From contig JASHRQ010000046.1 of assembly GCA_030037265.1 (NCBI GenBank), forward strand, positions 1-33,593: DNA of 33,593 nt, written 5' to 3'. The notes beneath the pieces are model-generated. The model was not told the DNA's origin. It saw only the letters and a program-made list of their open reading frames with translations, and searched no databases. The position numbers and the translations under genes are program-made. Positions 1 through 5,972 of this stretch are shown here, piece by piece. This stretch comes from Thermoplasmata archaeon. Lineage in GTDB: Archaea; Thermoplasmatota; Thermoplasmata; Lutacidiplasmatales; UBA184. Within the stretch, counting starts at the first letter, position 1, and each line of letters starts with the position of its first letter.

Positions 1-392
1 GGATGCTGCGACCGATGTGCGCCTACAAGGAAGCGGGTCGGTCCGGCCGCTATGTGGAGGTGCCTTCGGAGGGCACGACGCAGACCTGCTCGGGGTGCGG
101 GAGACGGCACGACCCTCCACTGACGCTCCGGGACCGCACGTACGACTGCCCGTGCGGTCTGCGTCTCGACCGGGACGTGAACGCGGCGAGGAATATCCTC
201 GCCCGGGCGATGGCCTTGGATTCTCCTTGGGAGCTACCGCGGAACACGCGGGAAGTGACGCGCGGGGAGAGGTCGCCTCCACCTCAGCGGGCAGGCCGCA
301 GGGTCTACCAGCAGAGGCGAGTGACCTCATCGAACCGCGAACACGCGACCCGGCACGAGTCGGCCAGCGCCTTCTCCGTGCCACAAACGTGA
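1..392 (+). CDS. tnpB: TnpB (IS200/IS605 OrfB) RNA-guided nuclease/transposase, C-terminal part
   Basis: This is the C-terminal end of an IS200/IS605-type TnpB; the gene runs off the left edge and the first in-frame ATG (base 3) is probably internal. Counting from it, the TnpB zinc ribbon is intact: CSGCG at residues 29-33 and CPCG at 49-52. It is followed by DRDVNAARNIL, which carries the third RuvC acidic residue (Asp58). The remaining 60 or so residues are a basic, low-complexity tail. TnpB proteins are known RNA-guided DNA nucleases that use an RNA from the transposon right end. No TnpA is visible here. The first two catalytic Asp/Glu residues lie outside the window, so activity cannot be judged. 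Confidence 0.88.
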   Translation, partial: MLRPMCAYKEAGRSGRYVEVPSEGTTQTCSGCGRRHDPPLTLRDRTYDCPCGLRLDRDVNAARNILARAMALDSPWELPRNTREVTRGERSPPPQRAGRRVYQQRRVTSSNREHATRHESASAFSVPQT

Positions 393-511
393 GCTGTTAC
401 GAGCGGTCAAGATCGAGCGTCGCTGGACCGGTCTGCCGCAATGCCGGCAGCACAGGGCAATCTGGGGGCGAAGTCCCGTTTTGAGAGCGGGGGTCACCCT
501 GTAGGCTCGCA
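393..511 (+). ncRNA. candidate TnpB right end / omega-RNA region
   Basis: The 120 bases between the tnpB stop and the next gene hold several short hairpins: CTGCCG/CGGCAG at 433-438 and 445-450, CCCG/CGGG at 475-478 and 488-491, and GGG-TCA-CCC at 491-499. A further GGCTC/GAGCC pair at 515-519 and 530-534 lies inside the end of the opposite-strand gene. In IS200/IS605 elements the guide RNA and the cleavable right end lie exactly here, 3' of tnpB. The exact ends and the guide segment cannot be fixed without a second copy of the element, so this is a positional inference. Confidence 0.35.
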
Positions 512-973
512 TCAGGCTCGAACGCCCCTGAGCCCCCTGCACAGCCAGTCGCTCGAGAGAAGGTCCTTCCACGCTCGCGCCGTTCGCGTGGGGTCCTCGG
601 AGAAACCGGTGAGCAGGTGCTGCGCCGACCCGTCCGTCCACTCGAGAAAGACCTGCGGAATGAGGTAGTCGACCGAGTCGTCCCCAAACTCTCGTACGAG
701 CCGATCGGCGAGGACGAGCTCCTTTCGCCGCTCGATGTCCAGCGTCCGAAACGGCACGAGGAGCCGTCGGGCGAGCCTTTGACCGTTCTTGATCGAGATC
801 GGCACGCAGTGGGGGCGCCAGTGTGCGAAGACGATCGTCAGGCGGCGCGGTCTCCGGGCCGCCTTCCGAGGTGCCGGCGATCTCGAGCGAAGGTTCCCTC
901 TGCTCCGAGCCGCGACAATCCCCTTCGTGGTGCCGCCGGGTCCGATTCCCGCTCGAGCCCCGATCGCGCCCAT
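512..973 (-). CDS. Thioredoxin-fold protein with a single Cys (HWRPHC motif)
   Basis: From residue 45 the protein reads like a small thioredoxin fold. A first strand LTIVFAHW is followed by HWRPHCVP in the place of WCGPC, so only one Cys (56) is kept. A DI-containing second strand comes next, then YLIPQVFLEW, where IPQ supplies the usual cis-Pro loop (Pro106), then an LTGF strand and a final helix. The start is uncertain: the frame opens at TTG 991, ATG 973 is used here, and the first 44 residues are Arg-rich and unlike the family. The domain could instead start at a CTG near 841. With one Cys it cannot act as a classical disulfide reductase. The 3' end abuts the TnpB right end and may be altered. 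Confidence 0.6.
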   Translation of the reverse strand: MGAIGARAGIGPGGTTKGIVAARSRGNLRSRSPAPRKAARRPRRLTIVFAHWRPHCVPISIKNGQRLARRLLVPFRTLDIERRKELVLADRLVREFGDDSVDYLIPQVFLEWTDGSAQHLLTGFSEDPTRTARAWKDLLSSDWLCRGLRGVRA

Positions 974-1045
974 GTCCCACCGGATGGGCAAGCACGGCCG
1001 GGACCGCCCATCAGCTTTGGACCGCAGATGACGGCGGGAGGTCGA

Positions 1046-1753
1046 TCAGACCGGCGGCTCGCTGCCCGTGCGCATCCGAAGATACGGACCCACCGCGGCG
1101 ATGACCTTGTTCTGCGCCTTCCTCAGGTGCTCGGCGAAGCTCGTCCGAGGGATCCCCAGCCGGCGCGCGATCTCCAGCGAACTGGCGCCTCGGGGCATGC
1201 TGTAGTACCCGTGGTCGAGAGCGGTCACCAAGGCTCGGGCCTGCTTCTCGGTGAGGGCGCTGAGGAGCGACCCCGTCGAGACCATGAGGCTCTCATGCAC
1301 GGAGCCCTCCGCGATCGTCCTCCTGGACACGAGCTCAACCTTGGAAACCCGTTCCAGGTCGCGGAACAGTCGCTTGATGTCGCGGTCCGAGAAGGCCGCG
1401 ATGCGGTACCGCTCCCATCCTTCCGAGTAGATCATGGGTTGAAGGTTGAGGCAGTTCCGTTCCTCGATCGTGGGAAGCGTGGGGGGCGGTAGTTTGTCGC
1501 AAGCGCACTGCTGGATCATGATTCGTTCTCTCGGTCCGGCCTGACTCGCACGAACCTCCATGGATCCGAGCTGCTCGATCATTCGACGCAGGTCCCGACG
1601 TATCCGCGGTTCCGGCTCCTCCGGGTGGAGGACCTCGATCACGTCATGATTCCAGTTGCACCAGTGCGACATCACGACCGAAGGATGCTCTTGCGAGAAC
1701 TTGCTGTAGGGGCACTCGTGCTGGAGCCGGAAGTCAACCTCGTAGTAGCTCAC
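1046..1753 (-). CDS. Bat-type (HTH_10) transcriptional regulator
   Basis: The 235-residue protein ends in a bacterio-opsin-activator type helix-turn-helix: LTEKQARALVTALDHGYY, then SLEIARRLGIPRTSFAEHLR, then a final helix. This is the archaeal HTH_10 pattern. The N-terminal 150 residues contain several Cys and His (HECPY, HWCNWNH, QQCACDK), which could bind metal or sense redox state; I do not recognise a named domain. The GTG start is supported by a TATA-like CTTTATC about 30 nt upstream. A perfect 12-bp palindrome lies just beyond that box, fitting autoregulation. It is transcribed away from the VOC/M29-like pair, so it may regulate that unit too; that is inference. Confidence 0.85.
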   Translation of the reverse strand: MSYYEVDFRLQHECPYSKFSQEHPSVVMSHWCNWNHDVIEVLHPEEPEPRIRRDLRRMIEQLGSMEVRASQAGPRERIMIQQCACDKLPPPTLPTIEERNCLNLQPMIYSEGWERYRIAAFSDRDIKRLFRDLERVSKVELVSRRTIAEGSVHESLMVSTGSLLSALTEKQARALVTALDHGYYSMPRGASSLEIARRLGIPRTSFAEHLRKAQNKVIAAVGPYLRMRTGSEPPV

Positions 1754-1780
1754 GGTCGATGGAGGGAGACGGTGTCGGCG

Positions 1781-1787
1781 GATAAAG
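1781..1787 (-). promoter_or_regulatory. TATA-like box for the Bat-type regulator
   Basis: CTTTATC on the minus strand lies about 30 nt before the GTG start at 1753, giving a leaderless or near-leaderless transcript. Confidence 0.6.
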
Positions 1788-1794
1788 GGAGATA

Positions 1795-1806
1795 CGTCAT
1801 ATGACG
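1795..1806. promoter_or_regulatory. 12-bp palindrome, candidate operator
   Basis: CGTCATATGACG is a perfect palindrome seven bases upstream of the regulator's TATA-like box, where an archaeal BRE or repressor/activator site would lie. It is the obvious candidate for the regulator's own binding site. No second copy was noticed in the window. Confidence 0.45.
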
Positions 1807-1987
1807 GGGGGCTCAGCGTTTGCCAGACCTTGGCGAACCGGCGAGGGGTCCTGAGCGCGACTGTTCCTCGTCACGCACAACCCATCGGTGGTCGTGTCTC
1901 GTGGGCGGAGACAGGGCGATGGTTCCACGGCCGTTCGTGTCCGTGCCATCGCCGGGCGCGATCAGGGCCGTCACATGTCGGTCGCAA

Positions 1988-1995
1988 GCTAAAGG
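1988..1995 (+). promoter_or_regulatory. TATA-like box for the VOC/M29-like unit
   Basis: GCTAAAGG lies about 34 nt before the ATG at 2026, so the leader would be under 10 nt. Confidence 0.5.
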
Positions 1996-2025
1996 CCCCG
2001 TCCGCGAAACGGGAGTGGGACAGCC

Positions 2026-2406
2026 ATGAATCCGAAACTGAGCTACACAGGAATCCGAGTGAGAGACCTTGAGAACTCCGTGCAATTCTACACGAGATTC
2101 CTCGACATGGAGGAGATCTGCCGGACATCGTTCCCGGAAACCGATGGCGAGTCGGTGTCGCTCCGCAACGAAAATCCCGGCCCGGTACTCGAACTGAACC
2201 ACTACCGGGACGGAAGCCGATTCGACACAAAGTTCCCGCCCGGCGACGCGTTGGACCACCTCGGCTTCAAGGTCGAGAATCTCGATGCGTTCCTGCTCAA
2301 CGCTCGAGCCGCCGGCGTGCCCCAGCTCCTGGAGAGGAAGTCGCACGGCGTCCGCTGGGCGTACGTCGAAGGTCCGGACAGGGTCTGGATCGAGGCTGTC
2401 GAATAG
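2026..2406 (+). CDS. VOC (glyoxalase/dioxygenase fold) family protein
   Basis: The 126-residue protein is a single vicinal-oxygen-chelate unit with two beta-alpha-beta-beta-beta modules. The first is LSYTGIRVRDLENSVQFYTR and the second begins at LDHLGFKVENLDAFLLNARA. It ends in the usual strand with WIEAVE. A metal-ligand His (DHLGF) and the terminal Glu match glyoxalase-type ligands. The substrate cannot be told from sequence. It is followed after seven bases by the M29-like gene, whose GGTGA ribosome site overlaps this gene's stop codon, so the two form an operon. Its codons are visibly less GC-rich than those of genes beyond 4300. Confidence 0.85.
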   Translation: MNPKLSYTGIRVRDLENSVQFYTRFLDMEEICRTSFPETDGESVSLRNENPGPVLELNHYRDGSRFDTKFPPGDALDHLGFKVENLDAFLLNARAAGVPQLLERKSHGVRWAYVEGPDRVWIEAVE

Positions 2407-2410
2407 GTGA
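2406..2410 (+). promoter_or_regulatory. Ribosome-binding site GGTGA overlapping the VOC stop codon
   Basis: GGTGA begins on the last base of the VOC stop codon and sits four bases before the ATG at 2414. It shows that the second gene is translated from the same message and fixes its start. Confidence 0.65.
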
Positions 2411-2413
2411 CCC

Positions 2414-3532
2414 ATGTCCGAGATCAACGGATCAGAGGACCTGACCCGCGAGGCGTGCCGGAACATCCTCACGAAGTACCTCCGAGTGAAGAGCGGAGAG
2501 AACGTCGCGATCGAGACGTGGACCCACTGCCTGCCCATGGCCAGCGTCATGGTGGACGAAGCCCGAAAGCTCGGCGCGAGGACCCTCGTTCACTACGAAG
2601 ACGAGCGAGCTTTCTGGGCGGCGATGGACCGGAGTCAGGAGAAACTCCTGGGAGAGGCCAGCGAGCCCGAGTGGTCATCGCTGAAATCTACCGACGCGTA
2701 CGTGTTCTTCTGGGGGCCCGAGGACCGGCCGAGGGCGGCGCAGTACTCGGGGAAGACCTTCGACGAGGCGACCCAGTACAACTCGGGATGGTACGATGTC
2801 GGGTGTCAGACCGGTCTCCGCGGTGTCCGAATGGAAGTGGGCAACGCCGGGGACCCCCAAGCGCGATTTTGGGGAGAGGATGGCCCGCAGTGGAGAGAGA
2901 AGCTCATGAGGGGTTGTCTCGCGGATCCCGCGGAGATGGCAAGTGCGGGTGATCGCCTCGCGAAGGCGTTGAGCGGGCCACGGAAGGTCCGGGTGCGTCA
3001 CGAGAACGGAACGAACGTCGAGTTTCGGCTCAAGGGGGCTCCGGCGCGGGTCGACCCTGGCTACCCCCAACCGAGAAACAAGGAGAATTCTCTCAACATC
3101 CTGAAATCGATGCCCGCCGGGATCTTCCGCGTCGCGTTGGACGAGACGTACGGCGAGGGAGTCGTCGTGGCCAATCGGAAGAGCTACCCATCCATGGGTG
3201 TCAAACCGCTCGAGGGAGCCCGCTTCAGGTTCCACGAGGGAAAGCTCGTTGAAAGGTCGTTCTCGCAGGGAGCCCAATGGTTCGAGGCGGGGGTAATGAA
3301 AGGGGGCCCGGGCGCCGACCAGCTGGGCGCATTGCACATCGGGCTCAACCCGATGCTCGAAGAGGCCGCCAAAGTCGAGGATCAGGAACTGGGAGCCGTG
3401 CTCATCGGCGTGGGCGGCAACGAATCGATCGGTGGGTCGAACCCCGGCAAGTTCTTTGGTTTCGCCGTCGTTGGGAAACCCGAGGTCTGGGTGGACGACC
3501 GGCTCATCGTTCGAGATGGAAAAATCCTCTAG
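2414..3532 (+). CDS. M29-type aminopeptidase homologue, catalytic residues uncertain
   Basis: The 372-residue protein has the layout of the thermophilic aminopeptidase (M29) superfamily: an N-terminal half with a LRVKSGENVAIET strand and a C-terminal half with GEGVVVANR, fRFHEGKLVE, GALHIGLNP and IGVGGNESIGG segments. The His and Asp that usually follow the last glycine-rich segment as metal ligands are not in the expected form (GGSNPGKFFGF). It may therefore be a non-peptidase relative, such as the NicX-like ring-cleaving group or an inactive homologue. It is the second gene of the VOC operon. A 104-bp inverted-repeat element begins immediately after its TAG stop. Confidence 0.65.
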   Translation: MSEINGSEDLTREACRNILTKYLRVKSGENVAIETWTHCLPMASVMVDEARKLGARTLVHYEDERAFWAAMDRSQEKLLGEASEPEWSSLKSTDAYVFFWGPEDRPRAAQYSGKTFDEATQYNSGWYDVGCQTGLRGVRMEVGNAGDPQARFWGEDGPQWREKLMRGCLADPAEMASAGDRLAKALSGPRKVRVRHENGTNVEFRLKGAPARVDPGYPQPRNKENSLNILKSMPAGIFRVALDETYGEGVVVANRKSYPSMGVKPLEGARFRFHEGKLVERSFSQGAQWFEAGVMKGGPGADQLGALHIGLNPMLEEAAKVEDQELGAVLIGVGGNESIGGSNPGKFFGFAVVGKPEVWVDDRLIVRDGKIL

Positions 3533-3636
3533 TGTGGTGTCCGAGCCGCTTCTACGTTTATGCCTCCCTCGAGCGTTAGGGCCATGTGTTCCCGTTCTGA
3601 GGGGCGGATAAGCGTAGCCAAGTAGAGGACACCACC
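3533..3636. mobile_element. 104-bp MITE-like inverted repeat flanked by CTAG
   Basis: The ends form an imperfect inverted repeat. The outer nine bases GTGGTGTCC (3534-3542) match exactly in inverse at 3627-3635. Aligned without gaps over 37 bases per arm (3534-3570 against 3599-3635), 25 positions match, including CTACG, TTAT and CCCTC blocks. A 28-base loop separates the arms. CTAG is present on both sides (3529-3532 and 3637-3640), as expected for a target-site duplication of an IS5-like element that prefers YTAR. There is no coding capacity. The left CTAG contains the TAG stop of the M29-like gene; the right one marks the broken end of the pseudogene. Confidence 0.6.
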
Positions 3637-3961
3637 CTAGCTCGGAGAGAACCAGTCCCCTCCACAGCGTGGCGCCGTACATCGGACGCCAGAGAAAGCT
3701 GGTCCACTCTGCGAAGTTCCGGGGCCGCCGGCGCTCCCAGAACGCCTCTGGCCCCTGCGAACGCAACTGGTCCGCGGCCCACCCGACGCGACCCAACTTC
3801 GACTTGGCTTCCCGGACATCGGGATCGCTCTCCTTGCGGCACAAGAGGTCGACCAAAGTCCGACAACGGACGGCGGGTTGACTCTCTTGGAGCAACCATT
3901 CGATGACTTGGGCATCGGATCGGCCGCGTCCGGAGTCGTTCCCGCCTCGATACCTACGCAC
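3637..3961 (-). pseudogene. Truncated squalene-cyclase/prenyltransferase-like protein
   Basis: About 105 codons on the minus strand resemble the N-terminal part of widespread cyclase-like proteins: VIEWLLQESQPAVRCRTLVD, a basic helix, then FWERRRP, WTSF, MYGATLW and LVLSELG. In full-length relatives as I recall them, this is followed by a long alpha-toroid. Here resemblance stops at SELG, exactly at the right CTAG of the inverted-repeat element. Beyond it the frame runs on through the element and antisense to the M29-like gene, which is not credible coding. GTG 3961 is the likely start. I read this as a gene whose 3' part was lost during rearrangement at the element. Confidence 0.6.
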
Positions 3962-4293
3962 GTCGGGCCCCTCCTCGGGTCATAGGTCGGGAAGGGCGTC
4001 CGAGCACGAGTCGAATCGCGCGAACGACCTGATTCTGACGAGTCGACCGTGACCAACCGCAAGTGACCACGACAGAGTCTCGCTGCTTTCCAACGATTCG
4101 TGGCTGTTGTTGTGCAGGCTGGGCGGTTCTTGTGCACGGCAGAGTTTTCGGGCAAACCCAGACGAACCCGCGGTCGCGGCGAGATCGGCCCGCGCGGTGG
4201 GTAACTCCCACTCCGACCGAGGAGCGCCGGTCGCGGAGCCCGCTCCGGATTCCCCGCCGAAGAGCTAATCCCGAGCGCGCCGGTCCGCTGGAC
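3962..4293. other. 332-bp region without a convincing gene
   Basis: No convincing coding pattern, tRNA or rRNA was seen. The first part (to about 4170) is less GC-rich, and GC rises toward the CBS gene. A plus-strand frame open from 4063 joins the CBS gene, but its first 77 codons look non-coding and lie upstream of a promoter. The region marks the border between the less GC-rich left segment and the very GC-rich remainder. Confidence 0.5.
4264..4270 (+). promoter_or_regulatory. TATA-like box for the CBS-pair gene
   Basis: GCTAATC lies 27 nt before GTG 4294. It decides that start over the upstream in-frame codons. Confidence 0.55.
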
Positions 4294-4815
4294 GTGGCGA
4301 GGCGCGGTCCGAAGGGGCTCGGCTTCTACGGCTACTCCATCGCCGACGTCATGACCCGGCCCGCGATCTCGATCCGACCCGAGGCGTCGCTCGAGACGGC
4401 CGCCTCGATGATGAGCACGCACGGGATCTCGGGGCTGCCCGTCGTCGACGCCCGGGGGAGGCTCGTGGGGGTCCTGAGCCAGAAGGACGTGGTGCGGGTC
4501 CTCCACGAGCGGGCGAAGCTGTCGTTGCCCGGGGGCCTCTTCGACCTGATCCTCGACTCCACGAAGGCGCGCCGGGCCCGGCTCCCGGAGGTGTGCCGCG
4601 AGGTCCTCCAGACGACGCGGGTCCGCGAGGCGATGTCGTCCCGGCCGATCACCGTCGACTCGACCGCCTCGCTGGACGAGGCGATCCGGTCCCTGGTCGA
4701 CCACGGCATCAACCGGCTCCCGGTCCTCAAGGACGGCGCGCTCGTGGGCATCGTGACGCGCCACGACCTGCTCGCGGGGGCCGCCGGCGCGTCGGCCGCG
4801 CCGGCAAAGGCGTAG
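4294..4815 (+). CDS. CBS-pair domain protein
   Basis: The 173-residue protein is essentially one CBS pair (Bateman module). CBS1 covers about residues 13-70 (ADVMTRPAISIRPEASLETA, then GLPVVDARGRLVGVLSQKDV). CBS2 covers 108-162 (VREAMSSRPITVDSTASLDEA, then NRLPVLKDGALVGIVTRHDL). A 35-residue basic linker joins them. Such stand-alone modules usually bind adenosyl ligands and regulate a partner. The partner cannot be named from context. GTG 4294 is chosen because a TATA-like box lies 27 nt upstream and the preceding in-frame sequence does not look like protein. Confidence 0.88.
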   Translation: MARRGPKGLGFYGYSIADVMTRPAISIRPEASLETAASMMSTHGISGLPVVDARGRLVGVLSQKDVVRVLHERAKLSLPGGLFDLILDSTKARRARLPEVCREVLQTTRVREAMSSRPITVDSTASLDEAIRSLVDHGINRLPVLKDGALVGIVTRHDLLAGAAGASAAPAKA

Positions 4816-4867
4816 CGCCGGTCGGCCCGGCCGGCTCAAGTACCGGGGTCTCCCGTAGTCCCGGGGG

Positions 4868-5932
4868 ATGGGCGCGGCCCCGGCGGTCCCGGCCGACGGG
4901 ACGGCTCGCGCGTCGGTCCCCCGGCGGCTCGCGGCGTGGTTCGTCCGCTGCACGCCGTGGCTGATCCTCTCGTTCCTCTCGATCGACCTGGCCGAGCTCC
5001 TGACCGGCTCGACGTCCGTCCGGACGGCCCTCACGAACCCGCTCTCCGTGCCGGTCCTGCTCGGCTACTACGGCGCCGGCGTGGTGGCGATCCGGGAGGT
5101 GTGCCTCCGGTGGAGGAAGGGGTGGGGGTCGGTGCTCCTGCTTGGCCTCGCGTACGGGATCCTCGAGGAGGCGATCGGCACGAAGACGTTCTTCGACCCG
5201 CACAGCCCGCCGGTGGGATACCTCGGGATCTTCGGCCACTGGCTCGGCGTGAACTGGGTCTGGGCGGTCCTCCTCACGCTGTTCCACAGCCTGTACAGCA
5301 TCGCGATCCCGATCCTCCTGTTCCACCTCGCGTTCCCGCAGTACCGCGGGCGGCGCTTCTTCTCCGACCGGGGGCTCGTCGCCACCGCGGCGATCCTGGT
5401 CGCGACCGTCGGCGCCACCTCGCCGTTCTTCGACCCGAACCACTACTGGGAGGGATGGGGCCTCGTGCTCGCCGCGCTCGCGGTGATGCTTCTCCTCGCG
5501 CTCTCCGCGTGGCGGGCTCCCGCGGACCTCCTGACGCCGTGGCGGGAAGGGCCGACGTGGAGCGCGCGTCGGCTCCTCGGCCTGGGGCTCTTCTTCTCGT
5601 TCGCCTTCTTCCTCGTGGCCTACTCGCTCCCCCGGCTCCTGCCGGTCCCGGCCGGGATCGTCGTGCTGGAGGTCGCGGTCGTCCTCGGCACGCTGCTCGT
5701 CCTGCTCCGGAACGTCGGACGTCGCCGAGCGGCGAGCGGCGTGGTCGCGTTCGCCGCCGGCAGCCTCGGCTTCCAGTTTCTGCTCGACGTCGTGCTGGAG
5801 TTCCGACCCGCCGAGGCGGGGATCCTCGCGATCCCCGCGATCGACGCGGCGGTCCTCGTCTGGCTCTGGCGTCGGATGCGGTCCGAGGAGTCCGCCGCCC
5901 CGGGCACGTCGGCGAACGTCGGGGCGGCCTGA
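4868..5932 (+). CDS. Polytopic membrane protein, function unknown (possible CPBP relative)
   Basis: The 354-residue protein has about eight to ten hydrophobic segments after a charged N-terminus (PRRLAAWFVR). The most distinctive stretch is GLAYGILEEAIGTKTFFDP, followed by GHWLGVNWVW and LLTLFHSLYSIAIPILLF. A Glu-Glu pair in a helix followed by His in a later helix recalls CPBP intramembrane proteases, but the EExxxR motif is not matched (EEAIGTK). I do not assign a function. ATG 4868 fits a weak AT-rich box (CTCAAGTA) about 30 nt upstream. Nothing in the neighbouring CBS and aminopeptidase genes identifies its role. Confidence 0.7.
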   Translation: MGAAPAVPADGTARASVPRRLAAWFVRCTPWLILSFLSIDLAELLTGSTSVRTALTNPLSVPVLLGYYGAGVVAIREVCLRWRKGWGSVLLLGLAYGILEEAIGTKTFFDPHSPPVGYLGIFGHWLGVNWVWAVLLTLFHSLYSIAIPILLFHLAFPQYRGRRFFSDRGLVATAAILVATVGATSPFFDPNHYWEGWGLVLAALAVMLLLALSAWRAPADLLTPWREGPTWSARRLLGLGLFFSFAFFLVAYSLPRLLPVPAGIVVLEVAVVLGTLLVLLRNVGRRRAASGVVAFAAGSLGFQFLLDVVLEFRPAEAGILAIPAIDAAVLVWLWRRMRSEESAAPGTSANVGAA

Positions 5933-5972
5933 CCTCCACCGGGGAGCCCGGGGCGGCGGGCTCGCGGCGCGG

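Noticed and set aside
4063-4293. N-terminal extension of the CBS protein
   Set aside because: The 77 extra codons are low in protein character, and a TATA-like box lies between them and GTG 4294.
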